7,305 nucleotides of DNA from Emcibacter sp. (GTDB lineage: Bacteria > Pseudomonadota > Alphaproteobacteria > Sphingomonadales > Emcibacteraceae): contig JAGLJX010000335.1 of NCBI GenBank assembly GCA_023142175.1, positions 1-7,305 on the forward strand, written 5' to 3'. A program made the translations under genes and the position numbers. Shown here one piece after another: positions 1 to 5,891 of the stretch; the stretch's first letter is position 1; the number at the start of each line of letters is the position of its first letter. The notes beneath the pieces are model-generated. The model ran no database searches and was not told the origin of the DNA. It saw only the letters and a program-made list of their open reading frames with translations.

Positions 1-757
1 CAAATCCGGTAAATATTTCATCAAGTATCAGCAGAACATCTTGGGTCTTACAGACTTTGGAAATAGCGCTTAATGTCTCGGCCCCGTGAAATTTCATGCC
101 ACCTGCACCCTGCACCAGTGGCTCCATGATCACGCCGGCGATCTGCCCTTTATGTTCCGCTAGAAATTCTTCAAATTCTGCCATTTCCGCCGCTGTTTCC
201 GGCAAGGGGCGTAGAAACTGCTGTTGTAGAAATCCGCTGAAGGCCTTATGCATCCCCTGATCATTATTGCCACCCGAATTGCTAACAGCCATGGCCGCCG
301 TGGTGTCGCCGTGATAGCCAGAACGGAAACAGACAAAACGATGGTGGCCCTCTTCCCCCTTATTAGTCCAATATTGCACCGCCATCTTCAGCGCAATCTC
401 CACAGACACCGAACCACTTTCGGAAAAGAAAACATGATTGAGATCACCGGGCAACAGATCAGCCAGACGCTTGGCTAAGGTCGCCGCGCCCTCATGCACC
501 AAGCCACCCAGCATGATATGGGACATATTTTTAACCTGAGCGATTATTTTTTCCTGCATGGAAGCATTGTTATAGCCGTGGCACGCCGTCCACCATGAGG
601 CGATGCCGTCTATCAGCTTGCGCCCATCGGCAAGTTCGATGGAAACGCCATCTGTGGCAACCACAGGCAGGGCATCATCGGCAGTCTGCATCTGAGCATA
701 GGGCAACCAGATGTTGCCATAACCCTCCTTGAACCAATGGGGTAATTCTTTATTCAT
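1..757 (-). CDS. bioA: Adenosylmethionine-8-amino-7-oxononanoate aminotransferase (BioA), 3' end outside window
   Basis: This is a class-III, PLP-dependent aminotransferase that converts KAPA to DAPA in the cytoplasm, with S-adenosylmethionine as the usual amino donor. Translation of the minus strand from the ATG at 757-755 stays open for 252 codons to the window edge; the full family length is about 420-430. Visible family features are Y20 in the N-terminal WLPY segment, the W55-W56 pair in GIASWW followed by HGYNN, the SESGSVSVE phosphate-binding segment (112-120), YHGDT with Y148 that stacks on PLP, E212 in the MEP motif, and DEIFTGF at the edge with D246 that would contact the pyridine nitrogen. 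The catalytic lysine lies beyond the window. The start codon overlaps the bioB stop (TAATG), and AGAAGG lies 6 nt upstream inside bioB, so the two genes are cotranscribed and probably translationally coupled. The WW and HGY signature favours BioA over other class-III aminotransferases. Confidence 0.96.
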   Translation of the reverse strand, partial: MNKELPHWFKEGYGNIWLPYAQMQTADDALPVVATDGVSIELADGRKLIDGIASWWTACHGYNNASMQEKIIAQVKNMSHIMLGGLVHEGAATLAKRLADLLPGDLNHVFFSESGSVSVEIALKMAVQYWTNKGEEGHHRFVCFRSGYHGDTTAAMAVSNSGGNNDQGMHKAFSGFLQQQFLRPLPETAAEMAEFEEFLAEHKGQIAGVIMEPLVQGAGGMKFHGAETLSAISKVCKTQDVLLILDEIFTGF

Positions 758-1755
758 TACTGACCTTCTGGCGTCATACCAAGGCGGGCGAAGAGTTCCA
801 GATCCGTATTCTGCATTGGGTTAGTGGTCGTCAGCAGCTTTTCACCATAAAAGATACTATTGGCACCGGCCATGAAACACATGGCCTGCATTTCATCATT
901 CATCGCTTCCCGTCCCGCAGACAGCCGCACATAAGAAGCCGGCATAAGCATCCGCGCCACCGCAATGGTCCGGATGAAATCAAACGGGTCCATTTGGCCC
1001 TCACCATAAAGAGGTGTGCCCTCTACCTGCACCAGCATATTGATCGGCACACTGCCCGGATGCTCTGGTAAATTGGCCAAAGTCTGCAACATTCCGGCCC
1101 GGTCCGCCCTGCTCTCGCCCATGCCGACTATGCCGCCGCTACAGACATTTATGCCCGCGCTACGAACATTTTCAAGCGTGTCCAGACGATCCTGATAAGT
1201 GCGGGTAGTGATAATTTCTTTGTAATATTCCGGTGAGCTGTCCACATTATGATTATAATAATCAAGTCCGGCCTGCTTCAAAATCTCAGCCTGTTCCCCG
1301 TCAAGCATACCCAGCGTCATACAGGATTCAAGACCCAAATCTGCAACACCTTTAATCATGTCACATACCGCGTCCATGTCCCGACCCTTTGGGCTGCGCC
1401 ATGCCGCGCCCATGCAATAGCGGGTTGCGCCATTAGCTTTTGCCGCCCGCGCCCCTTCCAGAACTTCCTCCACCGCCATCAACCGTTTCGCATCAACATC
1501 AGTTTGGTAGCGGGATGACTGGGGGCAATATTTACAGTCTTCCGGACAGCCGCCGGTCTTGATACTGCACAGCTGGGAAAGCTGAATTTTATTGGGGTTG
1601 AAATATTTTCGGTGGATGGTCTGCGCCTGAAACAGCAAATCCATCATGGGCAGATCAAAAAATTCCAGTATTTCCCGCTTGGTCCAATTATGACGGAATC
1701 CATCCGGATATGGGGTATGGGTAGACAATTGTTCCGATGATATGGCCATATTCAT
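757..1755 (-). CDS. bioB: Biotin synthase (BioB), radical SAM enzyme
   Basis: BioB converts dethiobiotin to biotin by radical-SAM sulfur insertion. The 332-residue protein is complete and collinear with the E. coli enzyme at a constant offset of 17. The CxxxCxxC motif at C70, C74 and C77 binds the [4Fe-4S] cluster and SAM. C114, C145, C205 and R277 match the [2Fe-2S] ligands C97, C128, C188 and R260 of E. coli. Other conserved blocks are YNHN (167-170), the VRLSAGRE region (276-283) and the C-terminal [14 protein letters not shown] block. It is the first gene of the leftward bioBA unit. The start is slightly uncertain: the ATG at 1755 has no convincing ribosome site, whereas Met3 (ATG at 1749) has GGA placed 6 nt upstream, so the true protein may be two residues shorter. 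No key residue is missing. Confidence 0.98.
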   Translation of the reverse strand: MNMAISSEQLSTHTPYPDGFRHNWTKREILEFFDLPMMDLLFQAQTIHRKYFNPNKIQLSQLCSIKTGGCPEDCKYCPQSSRYQTDVDAKRLMAVEEVLEGARAAKANGATRYCMGAAWRSPKGRDMDAVCDMIKGVADLGLESCMTLGMLDGEQAEILKQAGLDYYNHNVDSSPEYYKEIITTRTYQDRLDTLENVRSAGINVCSGGIVGMGESRADRAGMLQTLANLPEHPGSVPINMLVQVEGTPLYGEGQMDPFDFIRTIAVARMLMPASYVRLSAGREAMNDEMQAMCFMAGANSIFYGEKLLTTTNPMQNTDLELFARLGMTPEGQ

Positions 1756-1778
1756 TCCAAATTACTTATTTTCGCTCA

Positions 1779-1806
1779 AAATTAGTGACTGTAGCTCCAG
1801 AGTCAA
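1779..1806 (-). promoter_or_regulatory. Candidate promoter for bioBA
   Basis: Read on the minus strand, TTGACT (1806-1801) resembles a -35 box, and TAATTT (1784-1779) is a weak -10 candidate 16 bp further on. The -35 is good (5 of 6 to TTGACA) but the -10 matches only 3 of 6. It would give a leader of a few tens of bases before bioB. The call rests on position and the -35 only. Confidence 0.3.
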
Positions 1807-1822
1807 GTTTTTTGCTCTTTGA

Positions 1823-1849
1823 TTGACAGATCGCCCCCGATGGCATAAT
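1823..1849 (+). promoter_or_regulatory. Candidate promoter for bioFD
   Basis: A perfect TTGACA (1823-1828) is followed after 15 bp by CATAAT (1844-1849), 5 of 6 to the -10 consensus. The spacer is short for a sigma-70 promoter. It lies 33 bp before the bioF ATG, which has AAGG 7 nt upstream. The two divergent -35 hexamers are separated by 16 bp (1807-1822), so a single bound regulator could silence both sides. I see no clear BirA- or BioR-type box here. Confidence 0.4.
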
Positions 1850-1882
1850 TCAGGATCAGCTTAATATTTTCAAGGTACATAT

Positions 1883-3037
1883 ATGAAATCTCTTGATACA
1901 TTCGCAAAAAAAAAGCTGAAACCCCTCATTGAACAGGGGCTTAAACGTCATATTCACATCACGGAGCGGGCTGCAAAAGCAAAAGCGCGGCGAGACGGGC
2001 GGGAGCTTATTTCATTCTGTTGTAATGATTATCTTAATTTCACCCATCATCCAAAAGTCGTTCAGGCCGCCAAAGATGCCATTGACCGATATGGGGCAGG
2101 AAGCGGTGCATCACGGTTGGTCACGGGCAATCACCCCCTGATTACGGAATTGGAAGGACGACTAGCCGCCTTGAAGGGAACAGAAGATGCCTGCATTTTT
2201 AGCTCCGGCTATCTGACCAATATTGGCATTATCCCCACTCTCATTGATGCTAAGGATGTTATTTTCATTGATGAGCTGAGCCATGCCTGTCTGCGCGCGG
2301 GCAGTAGCATGACCGGGGCTTTAACAGTCACCTTCCGACATAACGATATGGATCATCTGTGCGAATTACTTCACCAGTTCAGAAAAAATCACCAAAACGC
2401 CCTTATACTAACTGACGGCGTATTCAGCATGGATGGCGATCTGGCCCCCCTTGATGAATTAAGTATTCTGGCACAGGACAATGATTGCTGGCTGATGAGC
2501 GATGATGCCCACGGCCTTGGCGTAATAGGAAACGGCAAGGGCAGCCGCCATATGTTCAGCCCCCTGCCGGATATCCCGTTGCAAATGGGAACCCTGTCGA
2601 AATCCATTGGTAGTTTCGGCGGGTATCTCTGCGCCAGCAGGCCCGTGATCCAACTTGTCAAAACCCGTGCCCGCAGCCTGATCTATACCACGGCCCTGCC
2701 ACCAGCCAGTGTTGCCGCCGCCCTCGCGGCTCTGGACATCATAGCGAATGAACAGGACTATTGCCGCCGCCCGCTTAATAATGCGCGGGAGTTTGCACAG
2801 CTGGCTAACTTACCAGAGCCCGCAAGCCCAATTGTACCGATCATCATTGGGGATACGGACAGAACCATGTGTTTTGCCGCCGCCCTTGAACAGGAAGGCT
2901 TTCTGGTCACCGGGATACGCCCGCCAACAGTAGCGGACGGCGCAGCACGACTTCGTTTCACCTTTTCAGCGCTTCATGAGAAAAAGGATATCCACGCATT
3001 GGTGGCGGCCTTAAAAAAATATGAGATCATAAAATGA
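1883..3037 (+). CDS. bioF: 8-amino-7-oxononanoate synthase (BioF)
   Basis: BioF is a PLP-dependent alpha-oxoamine synthase that condenses a pimeloyl thioester with L-alanine to give KAPA, CO2 and the free carrier. The 384-residue length is typical. The order of motifs is as expected: NDYLNF near the N terminus (48-53), GSGASRLVTG (73-82), SSGYLTN (107-113), H134 in ELSHACL that stacks on the cofactor, FSMDGD (181-186), DDAHG with D207 and H210, and TLSKSIGSFGG with K240 as the Schiff-base lysine. Spacing matches E. coli BioF (H133, D204, H207, K236), which separates it from the close homologues Kbl and ALA synthase; the pathway neighbours agree. The ATG has AAGG 7 nt upstream. Its TGA overlaps the bioD ATG by four bases (ATGA), so BioD translation is probably coupled. 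Confidence 0.96.
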   Translation: MKSLDTFAKKKLKPLIEQGLKRHIHITERAAKAKARRDGRELISFCCNDYLNFTHHPKVVQAAKDAIDRYGAGSGASRLVTGNHPLITELEGRLAALKGTEDACIFSSGYLTNIGIIPTLIDAKDVIFIDELSHACLRAGSSMTGALTVTFRHNDMDHLCELLHQFRKNHQNALILTDGVFSMDGDLAPLDELSILAQDNDCWLMSDDAHGLGVIGNGKGSRHMFSPLPDIPLQMGTLSKSIGSFGGYLCASRPVIQLVKTRARSLIYTTALPPASVAAALAALDIIANEQDYCRRPLNNAREFAQLANLPEPASPIVPIIIGDTDRTMCFAAALEQEGFLVTGIRPPTVADGAARLRFTFSALHEKKDIHALVAALKKYEIIK

Positions 3038-3696
3038 CCAAGACCATTTTTATCGGCGCGACAGGAACTGATATTGGCAAAACCTATGTCACCTGTATGT
3101 TGCTGTGGCAATTGCGGGACGCCGGATATAAAGCTCGCGCCATAAAACCGATCATCAGCGGCTTTGATGAGGATGCGATCGAGCAGACCGATAGCGGCCT
3201 GCTGCTTAGGGAAATGGGTATCCCACTAACCCTGAATAATGCCGTCCAAATTTCCCCTTGGCGTTATGAAGACCCAATACCACCCCATCTGGCGGCAGAA
3301 AATACCGGACGTACGATTGATCTGGATAAAGTTGTCAATTTTTGTCAGAAGCAAGCCAATGAAGATTTGGACTTTCTCCTGATAGAAGGTGTGGGTGGAA
3401 TCATGACACCGCTGGATTATGACTATACAACCTTGGATTTAATGCAGAGGCTCAACTGCCATTGCCTTTTGGTTACCGGTTCCAGCCTCGGAACTTTAAG
3501 CCACACGATTTCAGCTATAACCTGTATTAAATATATAGGTATTAAGCTGGATGGCCTGATTATTTCCGAGTCGTTGTTAAATTACACTAATTTTGAGGTA
3601 ATTATTAAAGACTTCAAAAAAATATTTTCAAATATTTCTTTTAAAAAAATCAGCCGTAATGATAGATCCCAGGAAATTTATTCACTGATAGTTTAA
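3034..3696 (+). CDS. bioD: Dethiobiotin synthetase (BioD)
   Basis: BioD uses ATP and CO2 to close the ureido ring, turning DAPA into dethiobiotin. The 220-residue protein is close to the usual 220-230. The P-loop is GATGTDIGKT (8-17, K16); K38 in IKPIISG, D53 and E118 in EGVGG match conserved active-site and metal positions of the family (E. coli K37, D54, E115). SLGTLSHT (151-158) is the conserved nucleotide-side segment. The first two thirds have the composition of the neighbouring bio genes, but the last 50 or so codons are strongly AT-rich and encode a Lys/Ile/Asn/Phe-rich tail. The frame stays open, and the region up to about residue 180 (GLIISES) still aligns with the family pattern, so the gene appears intact. 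No strong ribosome site is visible; translation probably depends on coupling to bioF. Confidence 0.95.
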   Translation: MTKTIFIGATGTDIGKTYVTCMLLWQLRDAGYKARAIKPIISGFDEDAIEQTDSGLLLREMGIPLTLNNAVQISPWRYEDPIPPHLAAENTGRTIDLDKVVNFCQKQANEDLDFLLIEGVGGIMTPLDYDYTTLDLMQRLNCHCLLVTGSSLGTLSHTISAITCIKYIGIKLDGLIISESLLNYTNFEVIIKDFKKIFSNISFKKISRNDRSQEIYSLIV

Positions 3697-3837
3697 AATA
3701 TTTCAATGGGCATATTTTTCCCTTTCAAGCATAATCTACCGAGCAATCAATTTACCAAAACGAATAATATTCAATCATATCCTATGCTTAATTATATGGC
3801 GCGTCTTTTGCATTAAAATTATGTGAAGGAGAATGCC
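3520..3837. other. AT-rich stretch spanning the bioD 3' end and the following intergenic region
   Basis: Base composition falls sharply near 3520, inside bioD. A hand count gives about 27% GC over 3541-3720, against about 52% over 3121-3180. The 141-bp non-coding part (3697-3837) holds no convincing terminator for bioFD and no strong promoter; a TAAAAT hexamer at 3814-3819 lacks a matching -35. The first clear rightward terminator is at 4238-4277, so bioFD transcripts may run through the next gene. Confidence 0.6.
3826..3831 (+). promoter_or_regulatory. Ribosome binding site that fixes a GTG start
   Basis: AAGGAG sits 6 nt before the GTG at 3838-3840. An in-frame GTG at 3823 lies upstream of this site and so cannot use it. 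This favours 3838 as the start of the 97-codon gene. An ATG at 3833 is in another frame. Confidence 0.75.
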
Positions 3838-4131
3838 GTGAATCAGCAAATTTTAATAAACACGAACGAAACCAATGCTTCTAGCTATGCGGATCTTTCT
3901 ATTCTTGAGTTGGTTCAGGAAATGAAGAATCTAGGCGCCGACCCAAAACCGCTGATTGAGATCGCGGCATTAGACCTTTTTTCCCAATATGGAGCAAAGG
4001 CTCTTACCTATTCCGAATTGATGCTTGATCAGATGATTGAGGAAGATAATCCCAATGGCCTATACCTCTGGGACGAGCTTAATGGAATACTGAGTAATCT
4101 TCTTTTAGTACCTCAGAAAACTTTTCATTAA
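3838..4131 (+). CDS. Small acidic hypothetical protein, 97 aa
   Basis: I do not recognise this family. The predicted protein is strongly acidic, with about 14 Asp/Glu against 4 Lys and no Arg or Cys. It has no signal peptide or membrane segment. A polar Asn/Thr-rich N terminus (1-17) is followed by what look like four amphipathic helices, roughly 18-33, 36-52, 56-70 and 73-90, containing LVQEMKNLGADPKP, YGAKALTYSELMLDQMIEED and LYLWDELNGILSNLL. This suggests a small soluble helical protein, perhaps a partner or adaptor, but no function can be assigned. Support for being real is the well-spaced AAGGAG, sensible amino-acid use and a strong terminator downstream. It follows bioD in the same direction with no terminator between. 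A biotin role is not implied by the sequence. Confidence 0.72.
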   Translation: MNQQILINTNETNASSYADLSILELVQEMKNLGADPKPLIEIAALDLFSQYGAKALTYSELMLDQMIEEDNPNGLYLWDELNGILSNLLLVPQKTFH

Positions 4132-4138
4132 ATTTTAG

Positions 4139-4167
4139 TTGTTTTATTTTATAATTATTCGTATAAT
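4139..4167 (+). promoter_or_regulatory. Candidate promoter between the 97-aa gene and the terminator
   Basis: TTGTTT (4139-4144) and a perfect TATAAT (4162-4167) are 17 bp apart, starting 8 bp after the stop codon of the 97-codon gene. A second TATAAT lies at 4150-4155 without a good -35. The stretch 4141-4200 is only about 20% GC, so a chance TATAAT is quite possible. If real, it would drive only the short structured segment up to the terminator. Confidence 0.3.
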
Positions 4168-4200
4168 GAACTTATAGGTTGTATTTTTATACTAATCCCT

Positions 4201-4225
4201 TGAAAGGTCATTACATGACCTTTCA
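4201..4225. repeat. Perfect 11-bp inverted repeat with a 3-nt loop
   Basis: TGAAAGGTCAT (4201-4211) and ATGACCTTTCA (4215-4225) are exact reverse complements separated by TAC. No T tract follows on either strand, so it is not an intrinsic terminator on its own. It could fold as an RNA hairpin upstream of the terminator, protect a 3' end, or act as a protein-binding DNA dyad. Confidence 0.75.
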
Positions 4226-4237
4226 TCTGCCTGACTG

Positions 4238-4277
4238 CCTCGGTGAAGTTCTCGAACTTCATCGAGGTCTTTTTTTT
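4238..4277 (+). terminator. Strong rho-independent terminator
   Basis: CCTCGGTGAAGTT (4238-4250) pairs with AACTTCATCGAGG (4255-4267) around a CTCG loop: 13 pairs, one of them G-U. A short TC is followed by eight T residues (4270-4277). The T tract is on the plus side only, so it ends rightward transcription from the 97-codon gene and possibly from bioFD. It also lies between convergent genes, 21 bp before the ccdA stop codon. Confidence 0.92.
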
Positions 4278-4298
4278 ATCTAAAACACACTCTAGCTA

Positions 4299-5033
4299 TT
4301 AGCCTATTTCAGCCAACCACGACATAGCTTCTATCAGGTAAAAACCAAAACTTTGCAGAGATCCTGTAAATATGGCCAGACCCGTTACCAACAACAGAAC
4401 CCCGATAACAAGCTCTATGGTGCGCATATGTTTTTTCACCCTGCTAGAGGCTCTCAAAAATTTATTGATAGCCACGGATGCAATAATAAAAGGAACACCA
4501 AGCCCCAGTGAATATACCGCCAATAGAGCAACACCCTGAGAGAAATGCTCCTGAGTGGCCGCCAGTGTGAGGATTGTGGCGAGGATAGGTCCGTTGCAGG
4601 GTGTCCAGCCAAAGGCAAATGCCAGTCCGATCACATATGCCCCGATCAGCCCTTTTTGCTCACCGCTGGTCTGGAAGCGGGCTTCTTTATAAAGAAAAGA
4701 TAGTTTTATTACGCCTGCGAAATGAAGACCGAGGATCATGATCATTACGCCGGATATCTTGGAAAAGATTTCTTTATATTCCTGCAGAACTCCCTGTACA
4801 GCAGATGCCCCGGCCCCCAAGGCAATAAATACAGTAGAAAAGCCAAGCACGAAAGCCACGGCAGGCCAGAACATGGCCCACTTAGCGATCTTCTCGCCCT
4901 CGCTTACGTCCTGATAGCTGTTCCCTGTTATAAAACAGATATATGCCGGAACCAGCGGCAGCACGCAGGGAGACAGAAAACTGAACATTCCGCTAACTAC
5001 GGCGACTAAATATGAAATTTCGATACTATCCAT
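4299..5033 (-). CDS. ccdA: CcdA/DsbD-family transmembrane thiol-disulfide electron carrier
   Basis: This 244-residue integral inner-membrane protein has about six hydrophobic segments (roughly 6-28, 54-76, 92-112, 128-157, 165-190 and 205-225). It matches the CcdA family (cytochrome c biogenesis protein transmembrane region), which passes reducing equivalents from cytoplasmic thioredoxin to periplasmic thiol proteins. The two redox cysteines are C23 in LSPCVLPLVPAY and C146 in FGWTPCNGP, the expected places in the first and fourth helices. Asn147 after the second cysteine is, from memory, often a hydrophobic residue. It is the last gene of the leftward three-gene set, 57 bp after its neighbour, with AAAAGGA shortly before the ATG. 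No periplasmic thioredoxin-like partner is in the window, so the substrate (cytochrome c apoprotein, a thiol reductase or something else) is open. Confidence 0.92.
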   Translation of the reverse strand: MDSIEISYLVAVVSGMFSFLSPCVLPLVPAYICFITGNSYQDVSEGEKIAKWAMFWPAVAFVLGFSTVFIALGAGASAVQGVLQEYKEIFSKISGVMIMILGLHFAGVIKLSFLYKEARFQTSGEQKGLIGAYVIGLAFAFGWTPCNGPILATILTLAATQEHFSQGVALLAVYSLGLGVPFIIASVAINKFLRASSRVKKHMRTIELVIGVLLLVTGLAIFTGSLQSFGFYLIEAMSWLAEIG

Positions 5034-5073
5034 GAGTTTCCTTTTAGCGTCTCAGCTAGAATCTGCAAGGAAT

Positions 5074-5082
5074 ATTATATCA
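5074..5082 (-). promoter_or_regulatory. Extended -10 element, possible ccdA promoter
   Basis: In the 57-bp gap before ccdA the minus strand reads TGATATAAT, a perfect extended -10 (TGnTATAAT). No matching -35 is visible, as is common for extended -10 promoters. Transcription would start near 5067 and give a leader of about 34 nt. CAAGGA occurs twice as a direct repeat on either side (plus strand 5066-5071 and 5083-5088). Confidence 0.4.
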
Positions 5083-5090
5083 CAAGGATG

Positions 5091-5891
5091 TTATCCGCTC
5101 ATTTTCCGGGACAGGAAGCCGCCGAGCCAGCCCGCGAATAGCGCCACAATAATCGCCATAATACCATAATAGGCCGGATGTTCGTGGGCAAATCTAAAAA
5201 TAAGTCTTTCCAGTCCGGCCTTGCCAACCTCTAAAGGTGACTGCTCGCTCAGGAGCAATTCTCCGTCCCTTACCAGATGCACATCCACCTGATAATCCCC
5301 CACTGGCATATTGGCGGGAAATTCTAAAATTGCCCGAAACAGGATACCATCCAGAACGCTAATGGTTCCCTCCTGTTGGTTGTAGAGTTTTTTGGCCTTC
5401 ATATTTCGAATAAATCCAGCGCGAAATTCTTTTCTTTCTTTGGGACTTAACGATTCAACAAATACAATCTTAAGTTGTTTTAGTCCTGCTTGCAGCTCTA
5501 TCAGCTGATCCTCTGAAAGAATTAGGTCAAGTGGTCTAGTGGAGGTGACCGCATAATAGCCCTGCACATCTTTTAGAGTCCTGAAGTCCTTATTTGCCCA
5601 TATAGGGCCAACCTGTTCCTTGCGCCGGACTACCATGTCATGGCGCGAACTTTGCACCACAACAATGATGTCATAATCCATACCCTCTATGGTAACGCCA
5701 TGGCCGCCGTCCGCTTGGGGAAGACCCCGTTCAATGGCCCCAAAGATAAGCAGTTCCGTTCCGGAAAATTCAGAGGTAATTTCAATGACATGGCTCGACA
5801 GGTCCGTAACCATACGTTCCGCCTGCGCAGACTGCGCCAGCCATAGACTAAAAAGCCAAACCAGACCCATATGTCCAAGAGAGCGTATCAA
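5091..5891 (-). CDS. TIGR02186/Alph_Pro_TM-type membrane-anchored periplasmic protein, function unknown
   Basis: The 266-residue protein has an N-terminal signal peptide (basic start, hydrophobic GLVWLFSLWLA, likely cleavage after SAQA at residue 24), a periplasmic domain of about 215 residues rich in beta-strand pattern, and one C-terminal helix (241-260) followed by a short basic SRKMSG tail. This layout and its place next to a TauE/SafE permease match the family TIGR02186 (Alph_Pro_TM), whose function is not known to me. It contains no cysteine, so it cannot be a thiol substrate of CcdA. The start is a TTG at 5891 overlapping the permease stop (TTGA). GGGAG lies 7 nt upstream, and this start supplies the basic residues a signal peptide needs. 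ATG at 5870 (Met8) is a weaker alternative. The family name is from recall, not a search. Confidence 0.85.
   Translation of the reverse strand: MIRSLGHMGLVWLFSLWLAQSAQAERMVTDLSSHVIEITSEFSGTELLIFGAIERGLPQADGGHGVTIEGMDYDIIVVVQSSRHDMVVRRKEQVGPIWANKDFRTLKDVQGYYAVTSTRPLDLILSEDQLIELQAGLKQLKIVFVESLSPKERKEFRAGFIRNMKAKKLYNQQEGTISVLDGILFRAILEFPANMPVGDYQVDVHLVRDGELLLSEQSPLEVGKAGLERLIFRFAHEHPAYYGIMAIIVALFAGWLGGFLSRKMSG

Larger units (their letters stand above)
4174..4277 (+). ncRNA. Candidate small RNA or structured 3' UTR, about 104 nt
   Basis: The segment from a predicted start near 4174 to the end of the T tract contains two strong hairpins (4201-4225 and 4238-4267) joined by a short single-stranded linker, ending in eight T residues. 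That is the architecture of many intrinsic-terminated small RNAs. It has no ORF of note. I recognise no known RNA family (not 6S, 4.5S or tmRNA). The simpler alternative is the 3' untranslated end of the preceding gene's mRNA. The start point is inferred only from the TATAAT box. Confidence 0.3.

Noticed and set aside
248..478. Plus-strand open frame of 76 codons inside bioA
   Set aside because: It is antisense to conserved BioA motifs (YHGDT, SGSVSVE) and is explained by that gene.
1249..1518. Plus-strand open frame of 89 codons inside bioB
   Set aside because: It is antisense to conserved BioB sequence, including the region between the two cluster motifs, and has no ribosome site or recognisable product.
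3695..3718. AAAATAT/ATATTTT hairpin just after bioD as a terminator
   Set aside because: The stem is seven A-T pairs only with a 10-nt loop, far too weak for an intrinsic terminator.
3823..3840. Earlier GTG at 3823 as start of the 97-codon gene
   Set aside because: The AAGGAG ribosome site lies downstream of it, and the GTG at 3838 is correctly spaced from that site.
4201..4225. 11-bp hairpin as a terminator for leftward ccdA transcription
   Set aside because: No T tract follows the hairpin on the minus strand, so no leftward intrinsic terminator can be claimed.
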